Part shown: piece after piece, positions 54,201 to 64,000 of the stretch
How positions within the stretch are numbered: position 1 is the stretch's first letter
Layout: every line of letters begins with the position of its first letter
Source of the DNA: Rotaria sp. Silwood1
Lineage: Eukaryota; Rotifera; Eurotatoria; Philodinida; Philodinidae
Direction of reading: 5' to 3'
Length of the DNA stretch: 64,000 nucleotides
NCBI GenBank assembly: GCA_905250075.1
Contig: CAJNOP010000001.1
Coordinates: 276,553-340,552 of the forward strand
Notes under the pieces: generated by a model
Databases searched by the model: none
What the model was told of the DNA's origin: nothing
Seen by the model: only the letters and a program-made list of their open reading frames with translations
Translations under genes and position numbers: made by a program

Positions 54201-57200
54201 TAGTTTTTTTTAATCAGATAACATAAAACCAAATATCTTATTTAAAACACTAGATTTTCAACTAGAAAAGTCTTCATTTTATTTTCTCAGGTTTTGTTTC
54301 ATAATTGAGCAAAATTTAGAAGTTTCTTATCCAAGTAGCAAAACGACCTTGGTTATAGCAATTTTCATTATCAATACTCAGTTGGAAAAACAAAGTGAAT
54401 AATAAATTCGAAATCAATATGGAAAACTACACTGAGTCTCATACATTTTATCACAGTCATTCTCTCACGGATAACACTCAACTACTTCTCCTCGATATTC
54501 TTCTCTGAAATTTTTCTGTGATCTGCATTGAAAACAAAAATTGTGCAAAGAAAACATATGTGACCTAGTGTAGTTTTTCATGCTAATTCCAAATATACTA
54601 TTTACTTTGTTTTCAAATAAGTTCTGATAATGAAAATGGCTATAGACAAGGTCGTTTTTGGTTCTTATTGCCGTCTAAATTGACGAGTATTAAACATCGT
54701 AGCAACCAGAGTTGTTTTTACATAAATTATGAATATCATAATATATGCAGTCTTATCAGATTAATCCTTATAATTTTATTGACAGTCTATGCAACATTTT
54801 CGATAATAAAAGTTGGCTCAAAACTTTTTCTCATTTATTAAGATTATTTGATAGTTATAGTCCTTTAAAAAAATATGAATATAAAATCAATACGATGTTG
54901 GAATATACGACAGATGATTGAAATCTGATATTTTCATCGAATAAACTTAAGCATTATTTAACTTGTTCTCAACGTTACAATAAATATTTTTTTGATTTAT
55001 TTATATTTATAGTTGCATCGAATCGTTTTATACTTTTAAATGATCTCTTAATAAAAACATCTCAATCATTATTATTGAATAATCTTCATGAACTTAATTT
55101 AAAACTTGAAAATGAAACTTATGTAAATCTTAATGAAAATTTTCATCTTATACGTAAATTAAAATTTTACGAAAATAAATATAATGATATGAATGAACGT
55201 ATATCATCCCTTCAAACAAATCTTCAAACATCATTTGAATATGAATCAATGCTTGAAGTATTAAAAAAATTAAATTATATATCAAATACAAATATATTAA
55301 GTTTAAAAGGTCAAGTTGCTGCATTATTTGGTAGTAATAATGAACTTTTATTAACTGAACTTATTTATCAAAATTTAATTGATAATTTAACACCAAGTGA
55401 AATAGCTGCACTTTTATCATCGATTATTTTTCAAGGTAAACGTTTCGATAATGAAATTAATGATGAAAATCAAAAAAAAGAAATAACTCCTGCATTACAT
55501 CAAGCAAAACAACAATTAAGTAAGTCATATAAAACAAACATTTAGGAGACCAATCACGATATCAATGATTATGCGATGTAATCAATAAAAAAAAAAGAAA
55601 AACATTTTTTCTTTCTTTTTTTTTGTGCATTTTATTCATGGATATTTGCAATCAACAATAACAAAATTTTGCTATCAAATACTCTTTCTATTAAAAGCTT
55701 CAGTCAATAACCGACTTTTTATTATTATCGTATCCTTGTGAGCAAAACAAAATCCTCGATAAAAATTTGTGCTTGTTTCCATATCAACGAATTATTGAAA
55801 TTTTTTTTTGTAAAGTACACTAAACGATAGAGAAAAAAGCTGAGAAAAAAATAACCTATTGTAGTATACTACAGTGTTGACTGACTCAAGGTTGTATAAG
55901 GTCAACATGGATGAAAAATGACTCGTGTGATGGGCGCAATTTGTCAATCTGATAACAATCTATCACTTGTCGGCGATCACAATCGGAGAACACCAAGCGA
56001 AGTTTTATATATGTTATGCAACTAACATGATTAAAAAATATTCAAAAATAAATGTTATATTTGGACCGGAATGACGTTCACATCTTTGTCTCTCTCTCGC
56101 ATAAAATTTTTTGATGATTTTTCATTAGAAAACTCAAGGTGAAGTGTTTATAGGTAAAAATTCTCTAGAATGTGTTTGACTCAATGCAATTTTCGACGCT
56201 GATTCTAAATGTCATATTTGTTTTTCTTTAAAATTATGTTGTGTTAGAGTTTGTCGGGTTGATTCCAGATTCGATCGTGTGTGGATCTGAAAATTTTGGA
56301 TGCGACGACATCTAGGCATAGCGATGAAAGCCGTTAAATTTTTTATTTTGGTTGAAAAATCATGAAAAATTATTGTATGAGACAGAGATGTGAACACCGT
56401 TTCCCCTCGCATACGCCATTTTGTACAGAATAAAAGGTTACATAACATATATAAAACTCGGCTTGGAGCCCTCTGGTTCTGAATCTCAACAGGCAACAGA
56501 TTCTTGTCAAATGGAGATTTTGAGTCCATCAAAAAAATCATTTTTCATCCAGGTTCGCTTTAGCAAAACTTTAGTCAATCAAAAGTATATTACATATGAA
56601 AGTAGGTTATCTTTTTCAATTTTTAATTCTCAATCTTTGAATATAATTTACAAAAAAAAATTCAAAAATTAGAGGAGACGAAAACAAGCATAATTTTTAC
56701 AGGATATTTATCGTTGTTGTGGTAAAAAGTGGATATCGACTAATTTTTGAAAACAAAAAGTATTGGATGGTAAAATTTTGGAATAGATGGTTTCAAACAT
56801 CGATGCATTGAACACAAAAAAGAAATTATTGATTGCCTCGTATACTCGACTATTTCATAATTCTTCTTTTAACATTTTCATATTTTAGTCGCAATTGCTA
56901 GTAAACTTGATCAAATTCAACGTGATTATAAAATTCCAACTAATATTGAAGAAGAACTTAATTTTAGTATTATGTCATTAGTATATAAATGGGCACAAGG
57001 TGCAAAATTTTATGATATTATGAATGACTCTGATATGGAAATTAATGATATTCAAGAAGGAACAATTGTTCGAACAATAATGCGTATTGAAGAATTATGT
57101 TCAGATATACGTAATGCAGGAAAAACAGTTGGAAATTCTGAATTAGTTGATAAACTTAATCATGTTACAGCATTAATCAAACGTGGAATTGTTTTTGCAC

Positions 57201-57238
57201 CAAGTCTTTATTTTTCCGAGACAATTACAACACTTTGA
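45224..57238 (+). CDS. SKIC2: SKI2 RNA helicase (exosome cofactor)
   Basis: SKI2 (SKIV2L) unwinds and feeds mRNA to the cytoplasmic exosome as part of the SKI complex. Nineteen exons join in frame: 45224-45327, 45381-45501, 45568-45769, 45832-46205, 46278-46386, 46447-46483, 48034-48180, 48234-48318, 48368-48474, 48526-48561, 48615-48725, 48792-48888, 51080-51292, 51348-51486, 51540-51623, 51691-51809, 52756-53557, 55013-55519, 56889-57238; 1247 aa (human 1246). Motifs: AAHTSAGKT (Walker A, to residue 300), DEIH (384-387), [21 protein letters not shown], and motif [14 protein letters not shown]. The C-terminal DSHCT domain contains [31 protein letters not shown] and [16 protein letters not shown]4 is excluded by the SKI2-like N-terminus and close match to SKIV2L. 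Five long introns (6, 12, 16, 17, 18) hold several repeats; other genes in the window are much more compact. Confidence 0.96.
47212..47823. repeat. Long foldback repeat in SKI2 intron 6
   Basis: Left arm from about 47212, right arm to about 47823, with matching inverted blocks: AGAATGATTCGGT against AGAATGATTTGGT, CGTTCTTGAGA in both, GGATTTTACTG against AAATTTTACTG, and a CGACTTTCGA block in both. Right terminus reversed: TTACAAGGAAACTTCC, a variant of the family end. Arms are moderately diverged. Confidence 0.75.
49960..50544. mobile_element. Nested long-inverted-repeat element with a telomere-like core
   Basis: Left arm 49960-50063 and right arm 50469-50544 are inverted copies: both read TATATGTTGTGGTCAAAATT, then a TTCAGTCAAATTTTAAA block, TTGCCTAGACAAAATT and GCTGTTATAGTCA. 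The left arm has a 26-bp internal insertion that repeats part of itself (TGCCTAGACAAAATT twice). The core (50064-50468) carries the hexamer array and no gene. Its arms do not resemble the ACGAGGGAA family. Confidence 0.8.
50095..50280. repeat. Inverted TGTGGG / CCCACA hexamer array (telomere-like)
   Basis: On the plus strand about nine degenerate TGTGGG units (50095-50149) are followed, after an 11-nt spacer CTCGCGCGTAC, by about twenty CCCACA units (50161-50280). This is the orientation of a head-to-head telomere fusion. From general knowledge, TGTGGG is the hexamer reported for bdelloid rotifer telomeres; I could not check that here. Variants TGTAGG, TGTGGA and TGTGAG occur, some in both halves. 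ORFs across it are artefacts of the repeat. Confidence 0.85.
51944..52529. repeat. Long foldback repeat in SKI2 intron 16
   Basis: Inverted arms of roughly 230 bp: TAAATGAAAACCGTGGTAA (left) against TAAATGAATACCGTGGTAA on the other strand (right), plus matching CGATTTGAAAA/CGACTTAAAA-type and GTGAAAG blocks. The central segment TTGTTGCTGTTCCTATTCC, then AAGATATAGCTATGGTGATA, is shared with the copy at 60784-61365, linking the two as one subfamily. Confidence 0.75.
55937..56515. repeat. Second-type foldback repeat in SKI2 intron 18
   Basis: Inverted arms share GTTTTATATATGTTATG (left near 56001, right reversed near 56462), GTTCACATCT and TTTTTCATGATTTTTC-like blocks (core arms about 55995-56130 and 56320-56465). 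The outer parts (TTGTCAATCTG/TTGACAAGAATCTG) match weakly. It lacks the ACGAGGGAA terminus, so it is a different family. Confidence 0.65.
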
Positions 57239-60004
57239 GTTTTACTGTTTCTCTTTTTTTTTTTTTATTTATTTTTTCTCTATGTCCGCTGTAAAATTTT
57301 AAAGAACGACAAAAAAAAGAAGAAGAAAAAACGAGCAGGAATAGTGAATTGACCCAATGGTGGTCTTATCGTGCTCACCTGAATAACAATCTTGACCGAT
57401 GAACGAGACGTATTAAAATAGAGAAAAAGAAAAAGAAAAGGATCGAACGACAATCATAGTACATTCGAAGAGAGTTCATTTTGTCAGAGAAGTAACAAAG
57501 TATCTATTGTAAAAGACATATTTGGAAGGTAAGAAGATATTTCTAAAATTATTAAGTTAAGTTTTAAACAAAACTGATATTAATTTTAACAAATTCGTAA
57601 GCAAAATAAGGTTACTATTGATATTTCTTTTTTTTTAATTGGACTTTTAACTTACATATTTGTATAGTTTTGTTCGTCATTTGATGCTGAAGTGTAGTTA
57701 GTCATTCACTATTCAATTGGAATGAATATGAGTAATACGAGAAAGTGGAAAAACAATATGTCATGATCTTTCCACTTGGAATGTATGCGTAGGCGAGTTT
57801 TATTAATAATCATATTTAAATAAAAGACTATTCAAGATTATTAATAGCCGTTATTGAAAGTTTCATTTCTAGAAAAATTATTAATAGACATTGAAAGTGA
57901 ATCGATAGTTCGATTTGAAGTATAGAAAACGATGGAATTCAGTTCAAATAATCACTTTTATTTCGATTTTTCATATGCAGTATGTTTCAGAACAATGATA
58001 GAAATTTTCATAGATGATTGAGTAGTTTAATTGTATATACCTTTGAACAATTATCAAATTTTTTTGTGTCATGTTTAATAGTGGTGCATGATGAAGAATA
58101 TAAGTGTTTCATCACACATTGACTTGTTCTCTTTTTCTTTATGCTTCGGCAAAAGACTACTTTTCAGACGAACCAAAAACCATAGGTTGTGACCAGAATT
58201 TGAATATCGACTTCAACATAATGTGTCCATTTTTATTCAAGAGTAGTAAGCAAATAGATGGTTGTTTAACCTACAAATCTCTTTTCGAACATGATAAAAT
58301 TTGTCAGATTCAGCCGTTTTGTAGAGCGAAGATTTCTATAGAAAAATGTGATATTGAACTAAGCGCTGTAGCTTTTACTCAAGTGAGACTGCAAGCATTT
58401 TCTTAAGAGCTCCTTTCAACGTTAAATAGTTGTTGATCGTTCAAAAATAAGCATTATGAAGATTGAGGTGTCTTGTCAAAAGACAAAAAACACGTGTATT
58501 TGAAAAGAATACAATTTTCTCGTCCTAACTAATACCTTTTTGATACTTTCTTGCTCGTCAAAACTGAACAAATATTTTGTCTAAAATCTTTACGATCACT
58601 GATTATTTATTCATATTAGTATTTTATTATTTATGTTTATACAAATGTTGTTTGATAATAAACATTTCTATATTCAATTAAGTTGATTTGATAAATATTT
58701 GTCATGTTAATTCGAAGAAAATCGACGTTTACAACATTACTCGGATTCACTATCATGAAAGTGCAATTAGTTAAAGTAGTAAGAATATAAAAACTCTAAT
58801 TAAAGTTAAAAGAAAATGATGCACTTAATTGGTTCTTATTTATAGATCTTGGATGATGTCTATTAGTCTAAATAACCTTTGAGGTAGTAATATATTACAA
58901 AGATATTTTTAGCATGACTTATACTTCCTATTAAAAAAGCGTTTTCATTAGGACATAAATCGAGAAAAAAACATAAAAAGCACATTCATTTGCTCGGTAG
59001 GGCAATTTTTTGCATTGAAATAGAAATAGAATTAACAAGTATTACTCATTAAATCCAAGAGATTTGTATTTGTTTTTTTTTTGTGAACTGATTAAATCGA
59101 CATTTGTAAACGAAATTTTATATGCTGACTTTCTATCTCGATCTCTGAATAAAATTTTCAATTATCAGATTCGTTTTATTATGACACTTGTCATATTCGA
59201 AGTCATAAAAGTTCCTTAAATAACTTTTTTTTTACGAGATTTACATTAACACGATTTCTATCGAAATAAATTCGATGAAGTTTTTCTTATTAAATAATCC
59301 AAATATATCATTTCTCTGAATTCTAAATTGATAAGAGTAATATACTCTATTCAAATACGTTTCTATCCTTTCAAAAAAAGACAATAAATGACATCGATAT
59401 ATAATTATAATAAACATTTCGATTGTATTACACGTACTAAGATTGACATATTCTTTTCTTCAATGTCAAGGTTCAAAATAGAGACAACAGAAAAAAAACG
59501 ATCTTCTTTCAAAGCATCACCTGCAAGGTCAATGATAAAAGAAAAGAAAAAGAAAATGCTTCATATTGATTTTATTTTGGTGTCAAAATTATTCTATCTT
59601 TCTTTTTTCTTTTTTTTTTTTTTTCTTTGTTCCTTTTTTATGTTGTTTCTTTATTACACTTTTGAGACGAACAAATGTAATGGTACCGCCGTAATGACAA
59701 CCTTGTAAAAAAAAAAACAGAAAGAAAAAAAAAAGAAAAACGAACGCAAGAAGAATATAGTTGCACCAACAGAGTTACATTGACGTACTTCTATAAATCA
59801 TATTCACGTCCTTCCATCTACGCACAGCATCACTAGTTACTGTTAACCTTGAATTTCGAAAACGGGAGGAAGAGAGAAAAAAAAATGCATGACGGACGAT
59901 TATTGACCGGTTATCGAAGTGACAAGTACAAAGAATTTTTTTCTTAAGATTAAAAAAAACATGTTGTTTAATCGTTTGTTTATATATATAGTGGTGTTGG
60001 ACGA
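57239..60004. other. Spacer between SKI2 and the CD225-like gene
   Basis: About 2.8 kb, AT-rich. It holds one possible small secreted-protein ORF (58104-58406) and poly-A/T tracts near 59600-59740. An AG acceptor (59990-59991) sits 13 nt before the next gene's ATG. Nothing else recognised. Confidence 0.55.
58104..58406 (+). CDS. Hypothetical small Cys-rich, possibly secreted protein
   Basis: A 100-codon ORF. The first ~16 residues (MFHHTLTCSLFLYASA) are hydrophobic and could be a signal peptide cleaved before KDYF; the remainder has six cysteines. I do not recognise a family; a weak resemblance to animal Cys-rich lectin-type domains is not enough to claim. An AG acceptor (TTTAATAG) lies about 24 nt upstream. 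Composition is less repetitive than surrounding chance ORFs, but it may still be chance or an exon of an unseen gene. Confidence 0.28.
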   Translation: MFHHTLTCSLFLYASAKDYFSDEPKTIGCDQNLNIDFNIMCPFLFKSSKQIDGCLTYKSLFEHDKICQIQPFCRAKISIEKCDIELSAVAFTQVRLQAFS

Positions 60005-60391
60005 ATGGAAAAACGTGAAATAGGTGAACTTGAACCATATTTAGAAAAACGAAATGGTTTTTCATGGTTACCACAAAATGATACAGATTATTATGCATCC
60101 GAAGCTGTACATGCTAATTTAAAATATTCTCAACAGGAACGTGATGTTCTGAATATACCAGATTATTTATTATGGTCAATTGGAAATTTTTTTCTTTTTT
60201 TTATTTTTGGAATTATATGTATTATATTATCTGTACGTGTACGTGAACATAAACGTACACATAATTATGATCAAACATTAAAAATTTCCAAACGTGCATT
60301 AGCAATGAATATTTTTTCAACTATTAGTGGTATTGCTTTTCTTGTTACAATGCTGGCTTTATTAATTAACAAATCATCAACTTCATTCTAA
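60005..60391 (+). CDS. CD225/dispanin-like two-pass membrane protein
   Basis: A single-exon ORF of 128 aa with two hydrophobic segments (about residues 55-77 and 98-121). The pattern PDYLLWSIGNFFLFFIFGII, a basic loop (RVREHKRTHNYDQ), then a Ser/Ala-rich junction and a second membrane segment matches the CD225 (dispanin/IFITM) domain, in which an intramembrane helix and a transmembrane helix are joined by a conserved cytoplasmic loop. The N-terminal 50 residues are polar. Such proteins act in membrane fusion control or vesicle trafficking; no specific role can be assigned. The ATG is preceded by an AG acceptor and is the first in the ORF. Confidence 0.7.
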   Translation: MEKREIGELEPYLEKRNGFSWLPQNDTDYYASEAVHANLKYSQQERDVLNIPDYLLWSIGNFFLFFIFGIICIILSVRVREHKRTHNYDQTLKISKRALAMNIFSTISGIAFLVTMLALLINKSSTSF

Positions 60392-62442
60392 TATATTTTT
60401 TTTTGTCTGTTTTGCATTTCGTTTGATTTTTTTTCGATGTTGTATACTATTCAATTGTTTTTCTTTTATTGTATTATTCATTCTTATGTTTGCTAATGTT
60501 CAGATTATATGTATGAATATATGCAGAAAACATTCCTTTTTTAATTATGAGATATTTAAATATACATAAATCTTAAATGAATAGTTGGTTTGATTATATG
60601 AAGTTTAATAAGTTTCGTTGTCATGATAAGACAATATTGAAGTAGATTTAAACTTGAGAAAAATTTGCAATATATCAGTCATTTCAAATTCATCTCTGAA
60701 TCGTATTTGTCAGAAATTCAATGTTGATTGCAAGTTTTAACTGAAGATGTGTGCGATCAGCTTTGGTCCCGGTAATTGGGATTACCAAGAGAAGTCTTCT
60801 AACTATTCAATCGTCTATGTATATTGTATCGATCTCAATGAGCTATTGAATACCCTGAAAAGAGTCCGTACAGCTAGTTTATTACGACGAAGATACTACA
60901 TCGTTACGTTATATAAATGCAATGAGAACAAAAAAAAATTGTGTTTTATTTGAAACTTTGCAAAGAGATGAGCGTTAACAAGAATAGTTTTTTTTGCGAT
61001 TGCTTTAGATCTTGTTGCTGTTTCTATCCTAAGATACAGCTATGATAATAGCGTGTTTTTTTACATTACTTATATAAATCAGCAGATTGAATATTTTGAT
61101 TCAAGGATACAAGGAAATTAAAATATCTGAAATTATTTTCGTTAAGACTTATATTTATGCAATATTTCAAGTCGAACATCGAAAATTAGTTTTTCTGCTA
61201 CCACAACATTTATTTAAAAGCATACGATAACAGTACAGTATAGCTGTAGTAATAAACCAAGGATACGAACTCTTTTCAAGGTAATCTTCGCTCACTTGGA
61301 TCTACGTAATATACATAGTCTAGACTCAAAAGCATTCGAACACATGAATGACTTCCCTCGTAAGAGGAAAACAATTTTTCGAACCGGAACTAAAAGTAAT
61401 AGTTAAATTTTCTATGATTTTTAGTGAATTATGTTATAATTTAGGCCAATTAAAGAAGAGAATTCAGGTACGAATATTGAACAATCTTTTCGATGTAATG
61501 CGAATAAATGATGAAATAGTTTTTTAAAAGTCAAGATTGACACTAAAAAACCTTGATTTCGCACATCTTAAATTCAGACACAAGATTGATATCTAATTGA
61601 CGCTTCGCCATGAAAAAAAAAGAAACAAGTTTACTTCGTTATTTTTCTACCGAATTTCATACGAAAAATGATCTAAAGTCTTTTGAAGTTTATCGAGTTC
61701 AATATATGCATGCTCTAATATGAAATACTTTCATGAAAAGAAACATAAAAATTTGTACGAGCTTTGAAATGCTTTTCTCTTATTTTTTGAAAATAATATA
61801 ATTGAAATCCTTCAAAAAAAAATTGATACATAGTTCGTACAAACAAGTTTATTTTTTGCCAGATAAGTGTAATTAATTATAATGCGAATATTAGGTTTCT
61901 TTCGAAAGTCATATTTCATGATAAAAATCATAATTAAAATCTATGTTGACAGTACAGGACCAATCAGTTCACTCTATCGAGTTTTCATTTACAAGCGCGT
62001 ATATTTAATAACGATGAATAACAAACTTATTTCTCATTACAAAAGGTCCGGTATATTAAATATATTAATTTGACTGGTGTCTATAACTAGATTGCACGAA
62101 CTAATACATAGAAATTAATAAAGATCATATTTGGTTTCATGAAACATAAATGTATGTCGTCATTAATAACTGTGTCTTTCATTTTTCTGGCTATTACGAA
62201 TTTTAATTATTATGTGCGATTGAAGGTAAAAACAACAAATAATTGATATAAAAAAAAAGAGTAAACAGACTCACATAATTTTCGTCTAATTAATATCGTT
62301 ATTCATTTGCCTCCAGAAACCGCATATGTACATTTGTAAAAGACACATATAACCGTCTTTCAAACTAAATATCAAAAGAAAAATAAAAAAGAAAGAAAAT
62401 ATATCTTTCTTTTTCATTTTTTTTCTAAGTTTTCACTATAAA
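60392..62442. other. Spacer between the CD225-like gene and transglutaminase
   Basis: Contains a foldback-family element (60784-61365) and otherwise featureless AT-rich DNA; ORFs at 60747-60953 and 61882-62073 have no support (the first lies within the repeat). An AG acceptor (TTTTCTAAG, 62428-62429) precedes the transglutaminase ATG by 13 nt. Confidence 0.6.
60784..61365. repeat. Long foldback repeat of the ACGAGGGAA family
   Basis: Left arm from about 60784, right arm to 61365, with inverted matching blocks: GTCTATGTATATTGTAT against GACTATGTATATTACGT, TGAAAAGAGTCCGTA against TGAAAAGAGTTCGTA, GTTTATTAC in both. Right end reversed is TTACGAGGGAAGTCATTC; the left end (AAGAGAAGTCTTC) is decayed. 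The centre shares about 50 bp with the copy at 51944-52529. Confidence 0.75.
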
Positions 62443-64000
62443 ATGGCATCATATTTTATGCAAAATATGAATAATCCAATGGATCATTTTGAATCATCTG
62501 TTCAAATCCCTCAGAATGAGTCATATATATCTCATTCAAAAAACAATACAAATGAACAAAATTCTTTACCAACGTAAGTTACTAATCGAAAATAAAAATA
62601 TTTTCTTTATTTAATTTTCTTTTTACATATATAGACCATTCTTCTTACAACGACCTTCAATCTTATCTGAATTAGGTAAATCGTAATTTGTATCAACGAA
62701 ATACTAAACAAAAAAATTTGCTTTATTTTCACATACGTTTTATCGCTTGTCTTTTTCTATTCACTGTCAAAAATGTATCATTTACGAACGTTGTCATGTG
62801 TAACGATCAATCGATCACCTATCGTTAAGAATATAGGTAAAAATGAGTGATACTGTCGATAAAAGACCTATTGATGCGCATAAAAGAATGAGTGTGTAGG
62901 CGTATAGCAAAAAGAAAAAGAAATAAGAAAGAATAAACTCACACCTTGATATAGATCGTGTGAGATGGCGTACGCCCATAGTCCACAACATTGTTATCAG
63001 AAAAATCTGTCTCGTGAAAAAAATTCATCTAATCCTTCACTTGTTGTTCATGTTAATAAATTCGACATTGTTCCAAAAGTTTTAAATGATTATACATATC
63101 GAACTGAAGTTTATTTACAACAACGAGAAAAACAAAATATTGATAAAACGTCATCACCATCTACGTCAGCAACAATAACAACATGGAAAATTTTGAAATA
63201 TCAAAAAGAAATGTTAAAAAATGACCAAGCTGAAATTGATCGTGCTCTTTCAACAATAAATTCTATTCATGAAATATTCAATCGTTCAGCATCAATACCT
63301 TATAATCAAGTTTATTCTTCACTTTATGGAGATAATAATAAATCAGATCATTTAATGAAAACATTTTGTCGATGTCAAAATCATTTTAGGAAAGAAGACG
63401 ATGATAATCATATACAAACTATATCAAGTTCATTTGTAAATTTTGAAGATACAGACTCAGATTTAGACTATAATGAAGATGAAGAAGAAAAGAAAAAAAC
63501 ATATGATAGTGGTTACGAAAGTGTACTGCCAAGACGACATATTTCTCGAGAATCATGTTTCAAAGTTTCACAAAATTTTAAATAGTATAACAAAGTTCTC
63601 TTATGTAAACTTATCTTTTTTTGTGTTTGTTTTTTGTTTTTTTTTTATATACATAAATGGTACACATAGGTACACATATATATATAGATCAATTTGATGT
63701 AATATTATTGCATGTTAAATTCAATTCATATTACTAACATATACTCTTATTTTCATGACTTCAATCTTAATGATGTATCTTTTCATTTAGTTCAGGTTCA
63801 TTTTAAAAAAATCAAAAATATTTTAATAATTATGAATAAAAAAAAATTAATATTATTATTCTAGCATTCAAATTAATTCCTATCGATGTTGATTTACATA
63901 CACAGAAGAATATGGAAGAACATTCTACAAATCATTACGATATTCCAGGATTGGTTTTACGACGTGGTCAATCATTTTCATTTACGGTAACGTTTAATAA
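62443..64000 (+). CDS. Transglutaminase, 5' part (runs off the window)
   Basis: Transglutaminases cross-link proteins through Gln-Lys bonds. Only the N-terminal part is present: exons 62443-62573, 62635-62675 and 63865 to the window end join in frame. Exon 3 encodes KLIPIDVDLHTQKNMEEHST, then YDIPGLVLRRGQSFSFTVTF, which fits the transglutaminase N-terminal immunoglobulin-like domain (beta strands ending in RRGQxFxxxVTF). The first ~57 residues are polar and Asn/Gln/Ser-rich. The catalytic Cys-His-Asp core lies beyond the window. Exons 1-2 are assigned by splice phase and proximity only; an unrelated ORF sits in intron 2, so they could belong to a different gene. Confidence is high for exon 3, moderate for exons 1 and 2. 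Confidence 0.72.
62965..63585 (+). CDS. Hypothetical acidic-tailed protein nested in a transglutaminase intron
   Basis: An uninterrupted 206-codon ORF on the same strand, inside what appears to be transglutaminase intron 2. It has an AG acceptor (ATATAG, 62953-62954) 10 nt before the ATG, like other gene starts in this window. I recognise no domain. The middle is polar with a helical, Lys/Glu-rich stretch (about 75-105); the C-terminus is acidic (DTDSDLDYNEDEEE) and followed by KKKTYDSGYES, which contains DSGxxS, the phosphodegron form recognised by beta-TrCP F-box proteins. It may be a nested gene, or an alternative first exon region of the transglutaminase locus. Confidence 0.5.
   Translation: MAYAHSPQHCYQKNLSREKNSSNPSLVVHVNKFDIVPKVLNDYTYRTEVYLQQREKQNIDKTSSPSTSATITTWKILKYQKEMLKNDQAEIDRALSTINSIHEIFNRSASIPYNQVYSSLYGDNNKSDHLMKTFCRCQNHFRKEDDDNHIQTISSSFVNFEDTDSDLDYNEDEEEKKKTYDSGYESVLPRRHISRESCFKVSQNFK

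Overview
The window is eukaryotic nuclear DNA: strongly AT-rich, with spliced protein genes whose introns are mostly 45-80 bp (GT...AG) plus a minority of 0.5-2.2 kb introns packed with repeats. Protein content is animal (UPF2, Wee1, CNOT3, alpha-tubulin, CELF, PEX5, TyrRS, SKI2, CD225 protein, transglutaminase). Tiny introns, AG acceptors just upstream of most start codons (as expected for spliced-leader trans-splicing) and a degenerate TGTGGG/CCCACA array suggest a bdelloid rotifer; this is an inference from the sequence, not a database match.

Layout: 1-3.5 kb intergenic; 3.5-11.9 kb UPF2 (-); 14.0-17.0 kb Wee1 kinase (-); 17.0-22.7 kb divergent intergenic region with a near-perfect ~620-bp foldback repeat; 22.7-27.7 kb CNOT3 (+); 28.6-30.7 kb divergent alpha-tubulin (+); 31.8-34.2 kb CELF-type single-RRM protein (-); 35.4-41.6 kb PEX5 (+); 42.9-44.3 kb short cytosolic-type tyrosyl-tRNA synthetase (+); 45.2-57.2 kb SKI2 helicase (+); 60.0-60.4 kb CD225/dispanin-like membrane protein (+); 62.4 kb to the end, 5' part of a transglutaminase gene (+) with an unrelated 206-codon ORF in its second intron. 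I traced the exons of the eight large genes by hand and each joins in frame from start to stop.

Four genes (UPF2, CNOT3, SKI2 and probably the CELF protein) belong to cytoplasmic mRNA surveillance and decay; the rest are cell-cycle, cytoskeletal, peroxisomal, translational and membrane functions. No operon-like arrangement is seen.

The most unusual material is in the long introns and spacers: a family of long-arm inverted repeats, many with an ACGAGGGAA-like terminus, and, inside SKI2 intron 12, a hAT-like element (8-bp duplication CTACAATG) that contains a second long-inverted-repeat element, which itself carries head-to-head telomere-like hexamers. No rRNA, tRNA, CRISPR array or retroelement was recognised.
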